NCBI GenBank assembly: GCA_019671135.1
Contig: JAHRHY010000009.1
Coordinates: forward strand, 868,001-932,000
Source of the DNA: Linnemannia hyalina
Taxonomy: Eukaryota > Mortierellomycota > Mortierellomycetes > Mortierellales > Mortierellaceae
Direction: 5' to 3'
Length of the DNA: 64,000 bases
The notes beneath the pieces were generated by a model that was not told where the DNA came from, did no database searches, and was given only the letters and a program-made list of their open reading frames with translations. Shown here in pieces: positions 21,280 to 31,924 of this stretch. A program made the translations under genes and the position numbers. Position 1 is the stretch's first letter; each line of letters opens with the position of its first letter.

Positions 21280-21831
21280 CTAACAACCAAAGAAGAATAC
21301 CTTCCCCAGGTCGAGGGTAAGCTCAAAAGCTGCCTCGACTAACGTTTCCTTGACGACATCATAAAGCATAGAACCAGCCACCTCAGAAATATTCCTCGAA
21401 TGTCTCTCCTCTACCTGCTGTTGCTGATTGCAATGCTGCTGGCGCGCAAAACACTGCTGGTAAAAGACCGGCGCCCATTGGACCGGACAAAAGATCTCAA
21501 CCGAAATCTTGCACATTTTCCCCCCGACCACCACCATATCCAACCACTTTGTATTCCGTTTCCATCCACAGACGTACAGGTCCAGGTCCTCGGCGCGGGC
21601 ACACTCGAGTTCAGCCCAGGGGATGAGGTTCATCATCATCCGGTGTTCCCAGCAGATGTCAAAGATGATAGTCTTGTCAAATTGGTCAAAGGGGATGATC
21701 CCGTAGGTGTTACCGGGCGAGTCTAAAAATTCAATGGTTTCGCATTTGGTGAAGACGTCGCAAGTTGGGCAACCGCAGTCGACGGTGGTGGAAAAGATTA
21801 GGTAGCACTTCATGGCGCCCCTGAATGTCAT
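21280..21831 (-). CDS. Cys/His paralogue C (unrecognised family)
   Basis: Single exon, 183 aa, from the ATG at 21831, on the opposite strand to its two relatives. The domain starts almost at the N-terminus (MTFRGAMKCYLIF) and contains CGCPTC near residue 20, TYGIIPFDQFDKTIIF, ICWEHRMMMNLIPW, ARAEDLDLYVCGWKRNTKW and GGKMCKISVEIF. It is clearly closer to paralogue A than to B in the GWKRNTKW block. After the domain is a Gln/Cys-rich linker and a helical C-terminal segment (SEVAGSMLYDVVKETLVEAA). It has no signal peptide or membrane span. TATAAAA lies 176 bp upstream and a GTTT repeat lies in the leader. The family is not recognised. The CxCPTC and CxxH residues suggest metal binding. Confidence 0.8.
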   Translation of the reverse strand: MTFRGAMKCYLIFSTTVDCGCPTCDVFTKCETIEFLDSPGNTYGIIPFDQFDKTIIFDICWEHRMMMNLIPWAELECARAEDLDLYVCGWKRNTKWLDMVVVGGKMCKISVEIFCPVQWAPVFYQQCFARQQHCNQQQQVEERHSRNISEVAGSMLYDVVKETLVEAAFELTLDLGKVFFFGC

Positions 21832-21866
21832 GAGAGAGAGAGAGAGATGGAGAAGATAGTGTGTTA

Positions 21867-21894
21867 GTTTGTTTGTTTGTTTGTTTGTTTGTTT
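21867..21894. repeat. GTTT tetranucleotide microsatellite
   Basis: About seven copies of GTTT on the plus strand within the presumed leader of paralogue C, 36-63 bp before its ATG. Confidence 0.85.
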
Positions 21895-22006
21895 GAATGG
21901 ATGGGAGTAAGAGACTGGTAAGTGAGTTTGAGAGTAGGGTTGGTGGACAAGTACCTGAGTGAAGGAGATACAAGAGAAAAAAAAGAGGCGAGGGAGAGCA
22001 CCATCC

Positions 22007-22013
22007 TTTTATA
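22007..22013 (-). promoter_or_regulatory. TATA box of paralogue C
   Basis: TATAAAAG on the minus strand, about 176 bp before the ATG at 21831. No GTGGCAGTGT copy lies at the spacing seen in A and B. A related GGCAGTGCAAAA is at 22163-22174 in the opposite orientation. Confidence 0.5.
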
Positions 22014-23685
22014 TGTTCTTGTGAAAGTGCAATGCCGACGGTTAACCCACTACATTAGATGAGGGCGAAGATAAAAAAGTGACAAACATAAAAAAGTGAC
22101 AAACAAACAAAAAAAAAAAACCAAGCAATTGGACGGGCTCCCTCGTTCGTTGCTGGAGTTTGGGCAGTGCAAAAAAGAGAGAGAGGTCACACCCCTCGAA
22201 AGTTACGTTGCCTACTCTGTCTACATTGCATCTAGACTTGGTCTGTTCCTGCAGGTATAAGCAGTGTCCAGTAATGATGTTTGTGCACCATTCCTTTTTG
22301 TTTGCTCATGCACCCTAAAGACCCAATGAGGGAGCTGATGCAGGTTTCATAGGAAGCTTTGCCACACTCGCCAATGTTGTCCGAGCGACGTAGAGTCGAT
22401 TCAGGTCTAGATCTCACCGTCAAACTCTCGACACCCCGATTCGAGAACACGAACCAACAAGTGTACATATCACCCTACCTTTGTAAGGATTCATGAATAG
22501 AACTCGTTTTGTTGATTTTCGCTCAATGGTTGTAGTTTGTTCTTCCTTGTCTTGTTGACATGCACAGCACAATGTCAGTCCATCTAACCCTCCTTTACAC
22601 ACATAAAGCGCTCTTTCGGTTTGTACTGGAAATAGCTCGCCTAGGCGAATAAACAAAATCCCTATGCTCGGTAAGATGTGGCAATGCTCTGTTTTGATTT
22701 TGGTCTTTCACGCACGAACAAAGAAAAACAAGATTCGTGTTTCGAACACACACACACACCAGCAGAATGTGGCAGTGCTTACATTGCACTCACAAGAGCA
22801 CAGAACCTCTCTTTGACCACTTTCTCGCCCCATCTCCCTAGATACCTCCTTTTTTTTTTCTTTTTTTTCAGCTGTTGGACTCTATCCGATAAAATGACTT
22901 GAAAGACATCATAATATCGTTACGATTGTAAATAATGTCGAAAAACCTTGTTGGCATATCTGAACTCTTCTTGCTTCGCCTTATTTCAAACCACCGTTTA
23001 TCTTCTACCCGACGCCCTGGGAGACCTACACATTATTGTGCTATGTAGCGGGATCTCCACCGTCATCAATGAACTTTAGATATCCTTTTCCCCACTTCTC
23101 CATTCGTTTGATCCGCATTGACCCCATGGTGTGCGCTCATTATTGCACCTCCCAGTATGCCACTCGCCTGCCCGTATGCCACTCACCTACCAAGCAGAGC
23201 AATACCCCTGCTCTGGGCCGCCGCTAAAGCATATATCCACGATATTTACAATGTACTGACAGTTGGATCCCTCGCGGCGGTTTCATACTTCAACAAAGAC
23301 CAGACCTCCCGATATGTGAAAGCTACATACATTCCATTGAACGATAAATGCTGACTGTCAATTCCTTTAGTAGGTAAGGTCTGAGTTGCCCCGCTTTCTT
23401 GCTGACCTGTATCCTGCTCGCTCCGGAGAATAATATAGTATCAAAGTAGGAGCAAAAACCACACATTGAATCCTTGTATTGAATCGAGTGTGTTTATTGT
23501 CAGGTAGTGGTGGTGGTGGTGATGGTGGAGACAGGGTTGCTAGTTTGGCGCGTCAAACGGCGGCGTTTTGTGTTGTGTCGGTATGTAGAAAAATGGCGAT
23601 TTGCCTCCATTGTTTCCTTGGCGCGCTTGCCCCCTCCCCTTATCCCGCCTCCGTTGTTTTCCGCAGACTGTATCGTGCCCTAGAT

Positions 23686-24223
<538 letters not shown>

Positions 24224-24294
24224 TCAACAATGGGCACATCGGATGGAAATCGGATGGAAATTAAGCCGTGGATTTTATTCAATATCTTTGCCGA

Positions 24295-26136
24295 TTACTT
24301 GGAAAAGCCCGCGATGCCAGCTTGGCGGTCGTTAGCGTGGATCTGGTTCTGCAGACGGCGCTCCATATCAAAAAGCGGCTTGAAGAGCTCGACCTCAGCC
24401 GGGATGTTGACATTCAAGGACTCGATCACAATCCGGACCGCAGACATGACCTCCGACATTGTGGGCGTCGGGCGAGTGGTGGTTGCAACACTTTCTGCTG
24501 CTGCTGCTGCTGCCGATACTGCTGCGACAAGGTCAGTGTTGCTGCTGCCTCCTGCAATAGATACCGTAGGCTGCTGGAGGATTGTCTGCAATTGCTGTTG
24601 TTGTTGTTGTTGAAGCTGATGCAGTGCCTGCGCTGGATGGGAAAGAAGTGCTGGCGACTCCGTAGGCGAAACCCGATCTCCTGCCGCTCGGGCTCGGAAG
24701 TTGTTCAGCCCTGGAGTTGCTGGATGTATCTGATGTTGTGCTGGCTGCTGCTGCTGTTGTTGTTGGAGGTTCAGCGACTGGAAATGTTGGTCTGCTGCGT
24801 CTACAACATCTTCCATGTGTGCTGCTGCTGCCGCGTCTGCCGTCTCTGCCGTCTTGGCTGCTTTGCCGCGGCGGCGAGGGGTGGTGGTGGTGGTGGTGGC
24901 GGAAGCGCCACCGCCGCGTGGCTTCCTAGCCCTGGTTTTCTTGACAGGAGTTTCAGGAACCGGCGGAGCTGCCAGGACCTCGGGCATATCTGGAACAGCG
25001 GACTGGGTCGTAGAGTATGAACTCGTGCTAGCGACGGCATGAATGACTTGATGGTGAAGGTCGGTATGCATGTCAGAGAGTGCAGAGTCTATCTCGATAT
25101 CGCCTCCATGATCCTGGTGATCGTGGTCATGGTCCATCAAGCTGTGCTTGTTCCGCTGCGGCTGAGTGAGTACTCGCGGGCTGAAGCGGGGTTGCAAGAC
25201 GCGCTCCACCAGCTGTTGGTTGGTCGAAAAGGGCCTGAAGGATTCCGATGCTGTAAATTCGTCCTCGGGCATCGCTTGAATAGACGTCGCTGGATTCAAA
25301 TTTGCTCCAAGCAATCCGTTACGCTTGGTGAAACCAGAGACCCAGCCATTGGAGAATGACGGCAACGCAAAGGTCTCCCTCCCGGGCATGGACCGGATGT
25401 GTGTTCCCAAATCAAAGCCTTTCTTGGTGATCATCCTGTATGAGATATGGATCTCTCGCTCCTGGCACTCGCGAATCCACTCCAAAAGGGCATCCTCCAG
25501 TTCAGGGCAGAGAACCGCCCGTTTTCGTTGCACTTGAAGCTCCAGGTCGTTCATGCTGCTGTAGATCTCGTTCTTGTGGACGATGCGCGAGAGGGTACCC
25601 ATGGCTGGCGCGCGAAAGAGATTATACTCTTTCTGGGCCCACAGGCCGAGGGCGGCAAGGGTCATCTCTGGGTTATCGATTCGCATCTGACAAATAGCCT
25701 TGCGCTGATTGTTGGTCAGGTTGACGTTCCGTCCCACGGCGCCGTTGCTGCGAAGGGGAGGCGCTGCTCGGATGGTTGCACTTCCTCCAGCCCCATCAAT
25801 TTCCTTGTCATCTTCATCTTCGTCATCGTCCTGCTCGTCATCGTCCTCTTCGTCGTTGTCGTTGTTGTCGTCGTCTTCATTGCTGGCTGCGTTGCTGGCT
25901 GCGTTGCTGGCTGCCGGCTGACCTTGCTCTGTCTGAAATTGTTGCAGCTGATGCTGTTGTTGGAACTGCTCCTGTTGATGCTGTTGAAGCTGTTGTTGGT
26001 GCTGCAACTGCAGTTGCTGCTCGAGATGTTGGAGCTGTTGGTGTTGGTCGAGAGGTGTGTGGTCGAGGTGGGAGTGATCGACCGCGGATGCGCTAATGGC
26101 GATCTTTTGAGTATTTGCCTGGGATCGACGAGGCAT
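24295..26136 (-). CDS. CENPB-type HTH protein, probably transposase-derived
   Basis: A single exon of 613 aa from the ATG at 26136. After a Gln/His/Leu-rich stretch and an acidic run (DDDNNDNDEEDDDEQDDDED), residues about 135-280 form a two-part helix-turn-helix unit. LTNNQRKAICQMRIDNPEMT...ALGLWAQKEYN is psq/CENPB-N-like. ALLEWIRECQEREIHISYRM...SNGWVSGFTKRNGL matches the HTH_CENPB DNA-binding domain of CENP-B and pogo/Tigger transposases. No DDE nuclease domain follows. Instead there are AT-hook-like motifs (RARKPRGGG, TPRRRGKAAK) near residue 415, Ala-rich and long Gln tracts, and a helical C-terminus ending KPLFDMERRLQNQIHANDRQ. That suggests a domesticated transposase acting as a chromatin or transcription factor. 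The domain call is firm. The role is inference. Confidence 0.85.
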   Translation of the reverse strand: MPRRSQANTQKIAISASAVDHSHLDHTPLDQHQQLQHLEQQLQLQHQQQLQQHQQEQFQQQHQLQQFQTEQGQPAASNAASNAASNEDDDNNDNDEEDDDEQDDDEDEDDKEIDGAGGSATIRAAPPLRSNGAVGRNVNLTNNQRKAICQMRIDNPEMTLAALGLWAQKEYNLFRAPAMGTLSRIVHKNEIYSSMNDLELQVQRKRAVLCPELEDALLEWIRECQEREIHISYRMITKKGFDLGTHIRSMPGRETFALPSFSNGWVSGFTKRNGLLGANLNPATSIQAMPEDEFTASESFRPFSTNQQLVERVLQPRFSPRVLTQPQRNKHSLMDHDHDHQDHGGDIEIDSALSDMHTDLHHQVIHAVASTSSYSTTQSAVPDMPEVLAAPPVPETPVKKTRARKPRGGGASATTTTTTPRRRGKAAKTAETADAAAAAHMEDVVDAADQHFQSLNLQQQQQQQPAQHQIHPATPGLNNFRARAAGDRVSPTESPALLSHPAQALHQLQQQQQQQLQTILQQPTVSIAGGSSNTDLVAAVSAAAAAAESVATTTRPTPTMSEVMSAVRIVIESLNVNIPAEVELFKPLFDMERRLQNQIHANDRQAGIAGFSK

Positions 26137-26355
26137 GACGGCGGTGGAGTTGATGGTGGCGGCGGCTTAGAGGGTTCCCTGTGTAAATGATGAGTCTGGG
26201 TGGAGCTGCTTTTTCAAAGATGGAGGGAGGGTTGGATGAAGAGGTTGCGAGAGAAAGGGAGAGAGAGAGAGAGAAGATTTTTGACAGAAACGAGGGGTGG
26301 GCATTTGAATTCAGTTTAAAGGGGTTTTATTTGTTAAGTGGCGTTCAATAATCTC

Positions 26356-27287
26356 TCAATCGAGGAGGTAGATTCTAGATCCGATATCGCCTACAACCCA
26401 ATCCATGCCCTTGAGAAGGTGCGCGCCTGTCTTTGCACTGCATCCGAGGATAGCCCAATGATGGGTTGCAATCGAATCCAGTTCAAGTGCCTAATCAATT
26501 GAGCGAATGCATTGTTAACCTCGGAAGAGAGAGAGAGGGATGTACACCCAGAACAGAACACGGATTCAACAAGTAAATGCTCCTTACCTCTCGGATCTGG
26601 TCGTCTGTTAATGCTCCAGGGAGATCCTGCTTGTTTGCAAACACCAGCAGTGATGCACCCGAAAGACGCTGTTGATACAATCAGTAACGCGAATATAAAG
26701 TCAGTGATAGTTATAAGGCGCATTGAGGTAAATCAATTGTCATAATAACTGTACACGTAAATAATCGAGATGTGTCTCTAAGCATACCTCTTCCTGGAGC
26801 AACTCATGCAGCTCTTTTTTACAATCATCCAGACGCAACCTGTCTGCAGAATCTACCACCCAGACAAGACCGTCCGTTTGCTCAAAGTAGTTTCTCCAGT
26901 ATGAACGAATCGACTTTTGTCCACCAACATCCCAAATGTTCATCTTGAACCTACGTATCATCGTTTTGTTCAGGGACGAAGGGGTTAGAATGTGTGAATG
27001 AATGAAGTGAATACTCTCTGTCTCCGATCTATTCGACCTAGGATGCCATGACGCTAAACAGCCAAGGTACAGGAATAAAACATATTGAGCAACCAGGCTC
27101 GCCTTTCTTACCCGTTGTGCTCGAGGGTTTTGATATTGAAGCCGAGGGTGGGAGAGATGGTGTCAATGTCCTCGCCGTTGATTCGCTTTAGAATGGTGGT
27201 CTTGCCGGCATTGTCGAGACCGAGCATCAACAGACGAATCTCCTTTTCCTTCTGGCGGTTCTTTTTGAGGATGGTGAGGAGGCCCAT
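26356..27287 (-). CDS. ARL2: Arl2-type small GTPase
   Basis: Four exons, complement of 27112-27287, 26788-26950, 26588-26668 and 26356-26490, in consistent phases encode 184 aa, the same length as animal ARL2. The protein begins [16 protein letters not shown]. The G motifs are GLDNAGKT (P loop), the effector block [39 protein letters not shown] (switch 2), [11 protein letters not shown] and GCSAKTG. The RSYWRNYFE sequence and the start MGLLTILKK separate Arl2 from Arf1 and Arl1. Arl2 (Alp41 in fission yeast, Cin4 in budding yeast) works with tubulin-folding cofactors in microtubule biogenesis. Its 3' end lies 219 bp from the start of the CENPB-type gene on the same strand. Confidence 0.95.
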
Positions 27288-28317
27288 GTTGTGATTTGCT
27301 GTAAGTGTGTTTGTGTGTAAGGGTGAGAGTGGCGCTTTTGTGACGAGAGTGATGAGCAAGCGAGACAAAGGGAGTGGGTATATGTGTGGGTGTGGGTGAG
27401 AGAGAGAGTGTGTGTGTGTGTTGTTGAGAGTGATGTGAAGGAGAAGATTCCCTTTCTCTGTGGTGCCTGGGAAGCCCTTTTTTATTAGAGGGCGTGACTG
27501 AACCTTAGTTGTTGAGGAAAGTCCATAGTAAAATGCCGCGCATCGCCCTTGTAGAGGGGTTATTTCTGCGCGGTAGATTTGACTGGACCAGACATTGGCT
27601 GATGCTCATACACACCCTTCACAGATGACATATACACCGTGCTAGAGTCTTAGGAAAGAAAGAAACAGGGCTCGTGCATGGTATTCATTCTAATAAGTTG
27701 TTCTTTCATCGAGGTCTCTGCATCCGCCTAGAGTAAATGTAACTCGATAAGGTACGTCAAATGCTCATTGTTCGCTCGATAGATAAGCAGGACGTGTCTG
27801 TATAGCAGACATGAACGTTCTCAGGCAATTGGGTTGTGTTTCCAATAGAAGCAGTGCGGATGCGGAGAGAGCGTCGGTTGAACTGTTCATGATGGCACAC
27901 GTGCTTGTACGGTCACTTTAGAAGAGAACACTTTATTTCTATCGGGCATGATCGAAATGGCGAGAATGGCCCCATGTCCTTGAGATAACCAAGAACAAGA
28001 AGAAATGAAAAGAAATGAAAAGGTGGAGTTGGGGCAAAGTGAAAAGTGGAGCGAGAGAAGGGGGGATGGCTGGTGCAAAGACGATTTCACCCGAAAAGTG
28101 GCGCGACCGTATGAATTTAATATGTGGGTGTATTGTAGCACTTTTTTTGTTGGAATGTGTGCGAGATGGATAAATGACCTTCAGGGCTCGTTTGGGTTGA
28201 GGCGACAAAGATAATTTTTGATGCGATGCGATATGAATTGACAAGGCGGGAATAATGCATGCATCTCCCCCCGATTGAGGATTGAGGAGCAGTTTTAAAG
28301 AAAGAGGGGTGACAAGG

Positions 28318-28356
<39 letters not shown>

Positions 28357-28659
28357 GTTTTGATATTTGCTGTATTGGCACGAGGGTCCAGATGCCAGAG
28401 ATGTGTGTGCCTGTTGGAAGGAGTCAGGGATAGATCGATCTGATTGGCGCAAAGTGTGGGGAAGTCAGTCACGAATAACATGCAACAATATGTAAGTTTT
28501 TGTGCAAATCCCATGTATCGATCTTCCGACTCACATTTCTTTCTTTTTTTCTTTCTTTTCTTCTCTCTCTCTTCTTCCTTTGCACATTCACTTCTTGACC
28601 CCCGACTCTCTCCTCACTCCCCCTTCCTCCCTCCCTTCCCTTTTTTAACCTTCTTCATA
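27288..28659. other. Divergent promoter region with TTG repeat
   Basis: 1.37 kb between ARL2 (leftward) and the mitochondrial carrier (rightward). GT-rich repeats flank ARL2 (27385-27430) and a (TTG/GTT) microsatellite lies at 28317-28354. The leader of the carrier is CT-rich. No gene is supported. Confidence 0.5.
28317..28354. repeat. GTT trinucleotide microsatellite
   Basis: About twelve uninterrupted copies of TTG/GTT in non-coding sequence. The minus strand would read poly-Gln or poly-Asn, but no supported gene contains it. Confidence 0.9.
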
Positions 28660-31343
28660 ATGCCCGCTACTCAACAGAAGGCTGCTCCTCCCAAGCGTAA
28701 GGAATCGTATCTCTTCAGGCACATCGTCAAACATCATTAAAAGACACCATCAATTCCTATCAGCGAGGGAATCTTATCGCCCGCCCATTCATCATCATTC
28801 CCGATAAGCAATTATCGAGACACAAACCAATCTACCCAACAACATCGACAATGATGCTGCAGATACATTGGAAGTACGGACAGACGGACTCTGATCTGCA
28901 TTGAGACACCACCATTCTCCGTCCTCCTCTGTGCACTATTTCGACCAAACAAGCATGAAAAATAGAAAGTGGGAACACTGATCAGCTCATGACCTCGTGG
29001 AATTGAATCTCCCTTACAACGCTGAATGCCGTAATGACTGACATCCCTTTCTTCATTCCACTTTCTTTACGACCCATTTTCTAGCCCTGCCCTTCCAGTG
29101 GCAGTTTGTTGCCGGAGCCGTTGCCGGTGTCTCTGAGATTCTTACCATGTATCCTCTTGATGGTGGGTGCTACAGGAGCCTAAATTTTGACCTTGCCTGA
29201 ATGCCCTTTTAATCCTAGTGCATCGGAACCTTTGCGAATGCCCAAAGGGTGCGATTTCCATTCTGACTGACCACATTTCTTTCTATAACCTCAACTGTAT
29301 GGGTCATGTTAGTCGTCAAGACCCGTTTCCAGCTTCAGGTCGGAACCGGAGGTGCTGACGGATACAGCTCCATTGGCGACTGCTTCAAGAAGATCATCAA
29401 GAACGAAGGGTAAGCGCGCATGCTCACTCACAGGCGGTGGATGGTCTCATGTGTGTGGTGGACTTGTGCGAATGCGTGCTCGTGAGCCGATGGTGGAGTG
29501 GGTGCTGTTGTATGACCATGTGGATATTGGTACACCAACTCAAGGAGAGGGCATTCGGCAGGCTTCTTCCGTCTTGGATCACGGTCCTCATTTCTTCGTT
29601 GCATGATGCAACCGAGCAAGAAAAAGAAATACAGGAGCAGCAGCAGGGGCAGAGCAATGTCGCATTGATCTCTTTTGTCCGTCCGTGTTTGTTCACTTCT
29701 CATGGAGCGGACAAAATAGAAGAAAGAACGGAAGCCAAGAGTGGTTGTTTTTCCTTTTATTGCGAGCCGTGAATGGGATGAAAGAGGAACGAAGGAATGG
29801 AATGAAGGGAGGGATGTTTTATCCTTTTCGCCTGTGTATGCAGTTGAGAGCAATCAGAAACTAATGAATGGTGTCACACCTACTCTTCATCTCTCTCTCT
29901 GTCTTTCATGTGGTGGCGGATCGAATTATGTTTTGTTTCTCTTTCTTGCAGGTTCGGCACACTTTACCGTGGAATCATCCCTCCCATCATGGTCGAGGCT
30001 CCCAAGCGTGCCACCAAGTTTGCCGCCAACGAACAGTACACCATCCTCTACAGGAGCATCCTCGGCGAGGATGTCAACAAGCAGGGTCTCTCCATCTTGA
30101 CCGGTGTCAGTGCTGGTATTACCGAGGTAAATCCTACGTAAAAAAAAAAAAAAAAAGAGAAAGGCGGCGGAGATTCCGCTTCAAATTGGATTTTTGACTC
30201 TTCTTCCCACACTAACTTTTTCTCCCACCCATATCACACCTTTGATACATAGGCCTTCCTCGTTGTTCCTTTCGAGCTGGTCAAGATTCGTCTCCAAGAT
30301 AAGGCAAACGTAAGGAAAAGTGAAAGAGAGAGCCTTTTTTGATTCATGATGACACGTCGGCGTTCAAGGAGACATCCATGTATTCAAAAGTCATACGCCC
30401 ATGTCATTGAGCTGATGTAGAAATTGAATCTCACAAATGTGATTATGGGGCTTATTCAACCTTCTTTTTACTAGGCTGGCAAATACAAGGGCTCTTTGGA
30501 TGCATTGACCAAGATCGTCAAGGCTGAGGGTACCTTGGCTCTGTTCAATGGTCTCGAGGCTACTCTCTGGCGCCATGCCAGCTGGAACGGAGGATACTTC
30601 GGATGCATTCAGGGTGTCAAGAACATTATTCCCGAGGCTGAGGTACTTTTTTCTACCAAGCAATACTGTCATGTTTAGCTGAGCCAAGGAATGTATGTAT
30701 GCATGGACCAAGGAGCAGAGCAGAGAGAGAGCAAATTCCTAACACCTCGCCCAATTTGTTGCACGTTATCGGATAGACTTCCAACGGAAACTTGGCCCGT
30801 AACTTTGTTGCTGGTGCCGTTGGAGGTACCTTTGCCACCATGTTGAACACTCCCTTCGATGTTGTCAAGACCCGTATCCAGAACCAGGCCAAGGGATCCG
30901 TCTTGAAGTACAACTGGACCTTGCCCGGTGTTGCCATGGTCTATCGCGAGGAAGGGTACGTGTCATTGAAGTCGCTTTTTTTTGATATTGACAAAGCAGG
31001 GGCTTATCTCAGAAGATGGAGGAGACTCGCATATCATCCAGACAAGGTCTCTAAACCAGCCTCTTTATCTTTATCTTTATTCGCGCTTTATGTTAGATTC
31101 CGGGCGCTCTACAAGGGATTCGTGCCAAAGGTTCTCCGTTTGGGACCTGGTGGTGGTAAGTTGTCGTGTGTTTTGTGCTCGATCTCCAGTTCGAAGGTGT
31201 ACGCGTGTTTTTTCTGGGAGCCAAAGCCTATTACTGATTAGCCTTTCTTCCCTCTGATGCATATGTGTATAGGTATTCTCCTTGTCGTCTTCGATACCGT
31301 ATCAACCCTGATCCGCAAGCACGTTCTTCACGAGAACGTTTAA
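28660..31343 (+). CDS. ODC1: Mitochondrial 2-oxodicarboxylate carrier
   Basis: Nine exons (28660-28696, 29085-29162, 29313-29409, 29952-30126, 30253-30309, 30475-30642, 30777-30955, 31097-31155, 31273-31343) join in phase to 306 aa. The start MPATQQKAAPPK is encoded in a 37 nt first exon. The rest is a three-repeat mitochondrial carrier: LPFQWQFVAGAVAGVSEIL with MYPLDVVKTRFQ, then ILTGVSAGITEAFLVVPFELVKIRLQ, then FVAGAVGGTFATMLNTPFDVVKTRIQ. Each repeat carries the Px[D/E]xx[K/R] signature. TRFQLQVG and KRATKFAANEQY resemble fungal Odc1/Odc2 and human SLC25A21, which exchange 2-oxoadipate and 2-oxoglutarate across the inner membrane in lysine metabolism. Intron 3 is 542 bp. The subfamily call is from memory of the family. 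Confidence 0.92.
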
Positions 31344-31924
31344 GTGCATTTTTAATGAAACCATAGACTTGAATTTTTTAATACGACCTGTTCAACTTCG
31401 ACCGTGACGTATGCGATCACGTTTTTTTCCTTTCACAAAGGACCCTTGACCACTTTTTTAATCAGACAGTACTGTCCTTCTGGTGGAGACGTGGAAGGGG
31501 GTGTCAGTCTCCACCACTTTGCGCCTTTTTTCTCCTGCGACCTCTCGTTTCTTTTCTTTTCTTTTCTTCTCTTCTTTGTTCACCCATCCTACTTTTCCCA
31601 TTCCTCATTGACGTTTTGTGCGTGTTTTTTGTTTGCACCCCGTCTGTACCCTTTCTGTGCCCTTTGTTTGTTTGTTGTTTTCTGTGCCTTACTTTCTTTC
31701 GTCGTTTGTCTTCTTAATTCCTTACTCTCTTTCACTTTGTGCCTCTTGTCTGTCTGTCTTTTTGAACATTCATTCTCTCTGTATTCAGTGAATTAGTCTT
31801 CTCTCTATCTCTATCTCTCTCTCTCTCTCTCAACCTTCATTCCTTTCAAGCACTTTTTATACTCCCTCTTTTACCTTTTCTTTTTTCATTTTGTTCAAAT
31901 ACACCAACAAGGAAAGAAAAAAAA
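31344..31924. other. Intergenic promoter and leader region
   Basis: 581 bp between two rightward genes. The right half is almost pure pyrimidine (TTTCTT, TCTCTC repeats near 31801-31830) and is probably the promoter and leader of the cold-shock-domain gene. Confidence 0.55.

Larger units (their letters stand above)
21832..23685. other. Intergenic region
   Basis: 1.85 kb between paralogue C and MDM35. It holds the paralogue C promoter. GTGGCAGTG occurs once more at 22769-22777. Open frames here are short and featureless. No tRNA or conserved domain is seen. Confidence 0.5.

Noticed and set aside
29428..29853. Open frames inside intron 3 of the mitochondrial carrier
   Set aside because: They overlap a 542 bp intron whose ends match splice consensus and join conserved carrier sequence.
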